From Capitulum mitella (lineage: Eukaryota > Arthropoda > Thecostraca > Pollicipedomorpha > Pollicipedidae): a stretch of DNA of 64,000 nucleotides. Each line of letters starts with the position of its first letter. The stretch's first letter is position 1. A model generated the notes under the pieces. That model made no database searches, was not told where the DNA came from, and saw nothing but the letters and a program-made list of their open reading frames with translations. The stretch lies in contig CP099854.1 of NCBI GenBank assembly GCA_030062745.1, positions 16,631,337-16,695,336 of the forward strand. Direction: 5' to 3'. Positions 57,195 through 64,000 of the stretch are shown in pieces. A program made the translations under genes and the position numbers.

Positions 57195-59539
57195 GTGAGT
57201 CGGACAGAGGACACCCACCCTCTGACCGCCAAGTCAACGTAGCGTACGATGTCGTTTGGAATGGAAGTTTTTTGGTGATGTTTGTATGGTGAACCATTAG
57301 TTAGACTAACATCGTCACATTAGTTACTTCAGTGACGGAAAGATGGCGCACAAAACGGAGATATTTCTTCAATTCAACAGGACCTGCTACCGTACTAGAG
57401 TGACTATTTCTGAAGTAAATGTCATTGTAGCTTAAAATAATCGAAAGATTAGTAACGTACAACTACCTGCGTAGAGAATCGTCCGATATCAAATAATAAC
57501 ATCTTGGCAGAGTGTGACTTTTTCCTAGAATGTTCACAAAACAGCTGAGTTTTCTGGGTTTCGCTGGGTTTATGTTTGCAGAGCACAGGTTACCAACGTG
57601 ACGTTTCGGATGAGACAGGCGGAAGACCTTTTGCATGTTTTGCATGCTGTGCAGGATAGTCTAGCGTCGTGGCTGGAGATTTCTGAAAATTATTGAGGGT
57701 CAACAAAGGATTTCAAACCGTTTCGTTCCAGTAATTGTCATGAGCCTGATGTCAAAATTTCTGAATATTGGGGAGAGCTTAAACCCTCCTATACCTCAGG
57801 TTCTTAAACCATGGCTCGCAGGCTGTTTGGCTATGCTTATTTATGACATTTGGGTGAAAACTAAACAGCTTTATGGATCTCACACATTTTATGCATGTGG
57901 CAACACAGACATTTCTGTGGATGATGGTGCGGGACTTCAAAGAAATATCGCATCGAAAGCGTTAAGTCGTTTTTAATATTTCGAAAGCCGTGATGAATTC
58001 CTTTTCAGTCATCTTCAAAACATGTCAAAGTCGGGATCCTAGCAAAAAATGTCGTACGATGCTTATTACAGCAATTTTTATCGTTGTTACAACAAATTTA
58101 TGCTAAAAAAATAATTCTATGATAACAATAGTGAATGGTTAGTAATGAATAAATAAATAATAAATCCGAGAGCTCTAAATTTGGCTAGTGTTATCTAAGA
58201 GCAGAGCCAATCCTCTGCCTAACCACACATTATAGCTGAAGGGCGCGGGTGGCCGGGGGAGGGCAGGGGGGCAACTGCCACCCATAACTTCTTTAAATTT
58301 AGCATTGAACCTCCGAGCGTTGACTGGAAAAAGTGACCTAAAATGCTTCCATCCACTAAAAAAAATACTTCCAATAAAAAAATTATAAATGAAATAAAAA
58401 TATAAATAAAAAATGGAAAAAAATAAAAATGAAAATAAAATAAAAAAATGCTTGCAATAAAATATTTCCAATGAACACTGCCCCCAGCGTGGAGTAATTG
58501 CCGCGCCCCTGCTGCAGCCAGATTTTCGATATGTTGATCCGGCATTGATTTGGGAGGTCGTTTAACACCCCACCCACCCGCTGGTGCATTTCTAAGATAT
58601 CTCCAAAATGAAGAAATGCAGCGTCCTGCATCTTTTGGTATCATGTCTTACATTAACTGTCCAAATACGGACCAAAATAAGCAAATAAGGTTATCTTTGG
58701 TCATGCCTTATGACGTTGTAAAGTTCAGCATCGTATTGTTGGCGCTTTTACATTGTATGGTTACTGTGTCTTGCATTGCATATCAGCATGACTTGAGACC
58801 TGACCTCATGCTAGGTCATCGTAGGTCAATCATGTCCTTTGGATTTTCCGGGTCCAATAAGAATACGTTTAAAAAAAAAAACTAAATGAGCTGATTTTTG
58901 GATACGGTCAGATAGATTATCGTATTTTCTTGCAACAACCTGCACGTGGAATTGATACAGCAGTTCCATGCAACATTGCAATATATCTCCGTAGCTCGAC
59001 CTATAGAGGTTCTATGCAAATTTCATCATAGCGAACAAACCGGTGGCGTCTGTTTGACGTTCTTGACGACAGGTGTGAACATGTTGGCCTGTGCGTAGTA
59101 TTCTGTGATATTACGTAGCATTCTGTAGAAATGTGCAACCTGGGACATACTGACTTGTCTTGACTTGACATGAAGGTCACTAGCGTGCTCGTGGTAATTC
59201 AAGTTTGAAACTACAAGATTTTTAATGCTTGATGAGCACGATCATTTTAATTTTTTTTTGCGCCCAGGGCTCTTTGAAAGGGTTTTTCAGAATAGCCGTG
59301 TCAAATGGACCAGGAAACGTCTTTTGTATGGCATGTCATAAAGGAGATCAAATTTAAACCGGCCTGTGACCTCCTTAGGTCAGGTGGCACTTGAATATGA
59401 CATTAAGCTGTCAGGAATATATTGTCACGCAAACTTCAGTCTCGGTCAGTTTTTCATTGTGATTAGTTGAAATTGGTTCAGAGCAAATTTTCTTCCGCTC
59501 ATTGTTGATGAAACATTTACTTTGTTTTGCCGCACACAG
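57195..59539. other. No confirmed gene
   Basis: Would include intron 1 of the plus-strand paralogue. Contains a 78-codon plus frame at 57740-57976 without a recognised domain, and A/T-rich low complexity (AAATAAAAAT) at 58370-58460. Confidence 0.4.
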
Positions 59540-60060
59540 TTTCGGTTAAAGATATACATAAATAACAAACGGATGGAAGAAAGTGATCACGTAAAATAGC
59601 TTGGAAATCTGATTGATAACAATGTAAAGTCATCTCGTCAAATAAATTATATTGCCAACATAGTAGGTCTTAATATAGGCATCTTTGTAGCAGGATTAGA
59701 CACCTCACTGACAAACAGAACGCTCATGTGCTTCTCTAATCCTTTCGCAATTGAAATATTGTTGCCTCATATGGGATGTAAATTACACGCCACAACTAAA
59801 TCATTAAATGATGTTGCAGGAACGTGCTTTCAGGATGAACGAACATGTATATCCCAGTCAGCAATGACCCATATTTAAGAAATACAAAATTCCGAAACCC
59901 AATGATATTGCTAGGTCGCAAATGCTCATCGTAATGCATAGGTTCCTGGAAAATCAACTACCTATAGCTTTCAGCTCAAGATATAAGAGGAAGGAAAACA
60001 ATGACCAAAAAACAAGGCACGTAAAACATTTAGAATAACCATTCGCAAATCAAAATTACA
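59540..60060 (+). mobile_element. LINE reverse transcriptase C-terminal relic
   Basis: Plus frame with stops reads YINNKRMEESDHVK, LGNLIDNNVKSS, INYIANIVGLNIGI, LTNRTLMCFSNPF, like the segment after the YADD motif in non-LTR retrotransposons. A related copy starts at about 63800. Confidence 0.6.
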
Positions 60061-61359
60061 GGCTTTTGACCAATTTCCTGGCTTGGTCCCAGGCTGAAGT
60101 GCGAGATGTTTACCAGCAATTATCGCACTGTGGCCGAAATCCGCAACTCCAAAGATGTAACAAAGACATTAATTTGTACGAAGTTTCTCAGTATATACAA
60201 TCCATAGTTGCCGAATACCCGAACAATACAAATCATCTGTATCACCGAATCGCCATCGACCAATGACACCCTTACCAATGGCGCTGGCTTCTGGAAGCCA
60301 GACAACAAGCTGTGCTTAGCTGGGTGGACTTCTCGGAGATCCAGCAAAACTCCGGCTGTCAGTGAGTAGCCAAAGCCCCTCCGACACCTGTGATTGATTA
60401 CTAATACCGACTGAGAGCGTTCATATCCGGAACGGTATAGCGTGCAGTCATGAGCTGGATTTGGCCATGACTACTTTCAGCATTATTTGAACTTCATAGT
60501 AATGCGGCTCTGGTTTACACGACTGTCGACGTTCGTTTCCATTTCCTAGCAGGGAGTGCAGCAACTTGCTTTCGATGTTCTTTAGTGTTAACGCACGGTT
60601 CTTTGGGTCGCTTGGCTGAGGAAGGGGCACTCCTGATTGCCTGAGCTTGGAGATGCTGAAAAAAATAGGCGACTCTGGAGGAAATGACCACTTTTTGCGT
60701 ACAATCAGGCCTGTGACGTCTTCCGTGACGTTAAAGTGAAAAAGGTGTACGTAAGAGGATCGCAAGGTTCGGTGCTATCGGTTGGCCTTTCAGTCATCCG
60801 AATAGGACGATTGGTTCTCGACATAGAGGGGGAGGGTCAAACGACCCCGTGAGTGGAAGGTGGCGAAATTCCCCAGTCATTGCCGGGTTGAACCGTTTTT
60901 GAACTACCTGAAGGGAAAGCTGACAGAGACATAAGATTTTGTGAACAGTGGGCTGCGTTCAACACATTTTCAGCCATGTAAGTTCTTGTTCTATTGCAGA
61001 TGGCGGGCAGAATGTTTCACTGCGCAGGATGTTTTTGCTTAAAAACGACTGTGCTATCCAGTAGTAACACTTGATTTTTGCTAACGTCTGTTTACTTGAT
61101 GCCGACCATGTAAAGTCACGAAACGAGACCAAACCTTATGGCTGAGCTTCCGTGAGACAGCCGCGGCCGGCGTCTCTGGTCCTGCAAATGGCACACCCTT
61201 GACAAACGGTTGCAGCTTGCACATCATGTGATTTAGTGAAAATCCAAGAGCGCCACAGCATCCTTGGTCTCGCGATTTATTGCACCGTATTGGTGTTTCC
61301 ATTTGGTAGTTTCGGCTTTTTATTGATCTTTGTGACCCCACAGCTCAGTTCAAAACCTT
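60061..61359. other. No confirmed gene
   Basis: The first 200 bp may continue the LINE relic. Later sequence contains only chance frames, including a MITE-like G-run near 60820-60860. Confidence 0.4.
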
Positions 61360-62208
61360 TTTATGATTCTGGGAGATTTTTGTGCTCATAATCCCGTTTG
61401 GAATAACAACATGACAATGCCCAATCGACGGAGCCGCATCATCGAGGATTTGATGGACCTGAGGAATTTTCTTCTGCTTAACAGTGGTGAACCCACTTCC
61501 TTCTCCGAAACAAATACAGGCAGTCAGCCATTGATTTGTCGTTAAGCTCTCCAGAAGTCAAAGCCTTTTTAAATTGGGGTGTCGATTCGGATATATATCA
61601 TAAAGACCACCATTCACTTAAAACATACAATGAGGAAAACACAGAAAAAAATGATTCTTAGCCGTATTCCTCGTTGGAATACACAGAAAGCCAACTGGGC
61701 ATTATTCAAGGCAATGTGTTAAATTCGCCCTGATGTTTGTGACTCACAAACAGGACACAGATTTTATCACTCGCATACTTTTAAGACCAGCGTCCTCTGC
61801 AATTCTATTGACATTCCCTTTACAGCTTCGCACACCAGTGCTCTGGAGGGAGGCAGAAGTGGTGTAGGCTGGGCGCGTCGTTATCGCGCCTTTCGCAGTT
61901 ATTTACGACACAACGACTTCCTCATCTTATTCCACGAAACAAAAAACGAGCCAGAATACAACGCATCACTGGATGTGCCAAACGCATGGTGTAGCCTCAT
62001 TTCTCAATTAACGCAAGAAACAACGTTAACCCACGTTGGCGATTGCTTCTTTCCGCAGGAGGCAAATTTTGTCAGGGTTGTCGCTGACCGCCGTCGCTGT
62101 CGCGTCCGTCTAAAGACTCTGGCGTGGACTGCATGTTTTATGGACACCAGAGGTCCGCGACACTTAAATGGGCTACGCTCGGCTCAGGAGAAAAGTAAGG
62201 AGGAATAG
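61360..62208 (+). mobile_element. LINE endonuclease relic
   Basis: ILGDFCAHNPVWNNN, NRRSRIIEDLMDLRN, LLNSGEPTSFSE match the endonuclease of I/Jockey-type LINEs. Shifted frames continue with LSSPEVKAFLNWGVDSD, DHHSL and RWNTQKANWALFKA, the usual link to the reverse transcriptase. Multiple stops and shifts; the reverse transcriptase itself is not seen. Confidence 0.75.
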
Positions 62209-62231
62209 GTGGGAAAATTCAGGGAAAGCAG

Positions 62232-62430
62232 GCACAGAATGCTTCAATTCAGCAGCATGAAAGGAAAACCATCCAATTCAAGATGGCATACGATCCTAAC
62301 TGAGAATGCTACAATTCAACAGCATAAGAGGATAACCATCCAATTCAAGATGGCATACGGGTCCTAACCGAGAATGCTACAATTCAGCAGCGTGAAAGGA
62401 AGAACCAGCAAATTCAAGCTGGTTTAGGTG
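62232..62430 (+). repeat. ~67-bp tandem repeat, three copies
   Basis: GAATGCTWCAATTCARCAGC followed by CCATCCAATTCAAGATGGCA recurs three times with moderate divergence. Confidence 0.85.
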
Positions 62431-62810
62431 AGGCAGGAGCTCCAAGTCAAGAGCACTAGGAACGCTCGAATTCATGCGCGCTGGAATAGGAATGAACTAA
62501 TCTCCAGAGTGGCAATTCGGCCAGCAAGGTGACCTCCAATTCAGGAGGCCAAGGAAAGGGCGGAAGGAAACTCCCGAGCCTCGCGGACTGTTATTTTTCT
62601 GTTACATGTCACTTCACATCACTGCACTGCCGCACACCATCACTGAGAACGAATTTCTGTATTGAAGAGACGTCCGAACAGTTTGAGCGCCAGACGGGAA
62701 GAGACCGAGGACGTGTTTACGACAAGCTTATATAGTGCGAGCGAAAGAGGTCACGAGATAAAGGGGAGACGTATTTTGGGGACAGAACAAACGGTAAAAG
62801 CAAACAGAGG

Positions 62811-63010
62811 TGGCCGGCCGGGTCCGGCGAGACGCGCGAAACCGCCGGCGCAGGGCGGCCGGCCGGCCGGCCGGGGCGTCGCAGCCCAACGCGGAACAAA
62901 GGCGGCGCAAACATAAATGGCCGGTCGGGTCTGGCGAGACGTGCCGGACCGCCGGCGCAGGCCGGTCGGACCGGCCGGCCGGGGCTTCGCCACCCCACGG
63001 ACAAGGCGCT
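62811..63010 (+). repeat. GC-rich ~107-bp tandem duplication
   Basis: TGGCCGGYCGGGTCYGGCGA and CCGCCGGCGCAG occur at 62811 and again at 62918, with GGCCGGCCGGCCGG runs. Open on both strands because of composition; no protein is called. Confidence 0.85.
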
Positions 63011-63318
63011 GCACGACCGACGGCAACAAGGGTTAATATAGACTTATTGCTGTTTCTTGTCTGGTCATCATCTAGGAGTACACTTCATAAAATCTGCCAT
63101 TGAAAAGAGGGGACAAAAAAATCGTGATTTTCAAACATAAGGCGTGTGCAAATGAATTCATTAAGCCGCGGAAAGACTGTCATCTCGTTGCTGGCGAAAA
63201 ACGTACGAAGATGTTGATATTTTGTGCGTTATAAGCGACCCAGAATAGTCGAAAATAATGACCGAAAATAATGATAAAATAATAAAAATTTTATAATTAA
63301 AATAATAAAAATAATAAT

Positions 63319-63794
63319 TCGTGACCTGATCTCAGGTCAATGCCTGTAAATCATTGATACTTTGCCCAATGACGGTAACTAGATGGTTCCCTTATTCCAC
63401 ACAAAAAGTTTATGAAAAATTCCTCCAATTTCCGACAGTACAACATGTCTTAAAAATGGGCTTGACCTTAGGTCAATGACCCAGAACATTCCGAAAAATC
63501 TGAGATAGCAGATTTGTTGGATCTTTGAAGATCACTAATCCCTGAAAGTGTTACTGTGATATCTTGTTTTGCGAAAAAGTTACAGGGCGCTAAACTTTTT
63601 TGGGCATAGGTCCGTTTGGCCTGACCTGCGTCAGACACTTGATTTGATCTGAAGTCAAAACTCTGACGCGAGGTGCCAAAATGATCAAGCAAAAGACACA
63701 CAAAGTTTTGTGGCTCTGTGTTTGTTCGTTCTCTTGCAATCCAAGAAAAACTTCAGGGGGGCGGTCAACTACCCCCCAGTCGGGGGTGGGTTAA
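63319..63794 (+). mobile_element. TTAA MITE family 2, right half
   Basis: Matches the right half of 5795-7012 (from GTGACCTGATCTCAGGTCAA through GGGGGGCGGTCAACTACC to GGGTTAA). The left half is missing. Confidence 0.8.
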
Positions 63795-63799
63795 TAAAG

Positions 63800-64000
63800 G
63801 TATCATTATAGCATGATTAGATGCGTCATTGACAAACCGAACGCTCATGTACTTTGCAACTCTATGGTCCTTTTGAAACTGGACTACTGTTGCCTTATAT
63901 GAGGCGTAAATTTCACGTCACAACTAAGTCGTTTAATCATGCTGCAAAAACGTGCTTTCAGGATAAGCGAACATGTATCTCCCCAGTCTGCACTGCGCCA
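63800..64000 (+). mobile_element. LINE relic running off the window
   Basis: Homologous to 59680-59850: TTGACAAACCGAACGCTCAT, then a decayed frame and AACGTGCTTTCAGGAT. Truncated by the window end. Confidence 0.65.

Noticed and set aside
62662-63103. Overlapping Arg/Pro/Ala-rich frames on both strands
   Set aside because: They follow from the GGCCGG-rich tandem duplication.

Overview
The window reads as nuclear DNA of an animal, most likely an arthropod and plausibly a crustacean. The evidence is long introns with GT-AG junctions, tRNA-derived SINEs, LINE, Penelope and piggyBac remains, many minisatellites, and one gene whose product best resembles the JHBP/takeout (TULIP) group, which is mostly known from arthropods. 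There is no sign of operons, bacterial genes or CRISPR. The species call is inference. Most open reading frames are chance frames in repeats.

Two host genes can be assembled exon by exon from splice sites, codon phase and protein motifs, both on the plus strand. The first runs from about 25.7 to 39.1 kb. Seven exons in matching phase encode at least 391 residues of a probably secreted TULIP-like protein, ending with TAG at 39134-39136; its 5' end was not found. The second runs from 49.4 to 53.5 kb. Three exons encode a Tctex1-domain dynein light chain of about 150 residues, with one unresolved junction between exons 1 and 2. At 56.2-57.2 kb two paralogous signal-peptide-like first exons point away from each other around a repeat-filled 0.8-kb spacer.

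The rest is dominated by mobile DNA. Four families of 1.15-1.3 kb elements start and end with TTAA and have G/C-run inverted termini; I read them as piggyBac-type MITEs. They lie at 2.1, 5.8, 10.8, 14.7, 17.5, 41.4 and 52.0 kb, with fragments at 21-23 and 63.3 kb. A broken piggyBac-like transposase lies at 19.9-20.8 kb. Three foldback-like elements, with long inverted arms made of short degenerate repeats, lie at 32.2-33.4, 40.9-48.5 and 55.1-56.1 kb; the middle one has apparently been split by nested insertions. There is also a nearly complete CR1/L2-like LINE (43.3-46.7 kb), an RNase-H-bearing LINE tail, two other LINE relics, a Penelope-like fragment, three copies of one tRNA-SINE family, and a hAT MITE with a perfect 8-bp target duplication.

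The most unusual signal is a pair of intronic minisatellites that appear to copy a 5' splice site. In the TULIP-like gene about 40 copies of a 43-bp unit each carry CAG/GTGAGY. In the Tctex1 gene a roughly 30-bp degenerate repeat starts at the exon 2 donor and repeats the last bases of that exon. A second signal is the density of AGGTCA (nuclear-receptor half-site) motifs, including perfect palindromes and a DR1, inside the TTAA elements.
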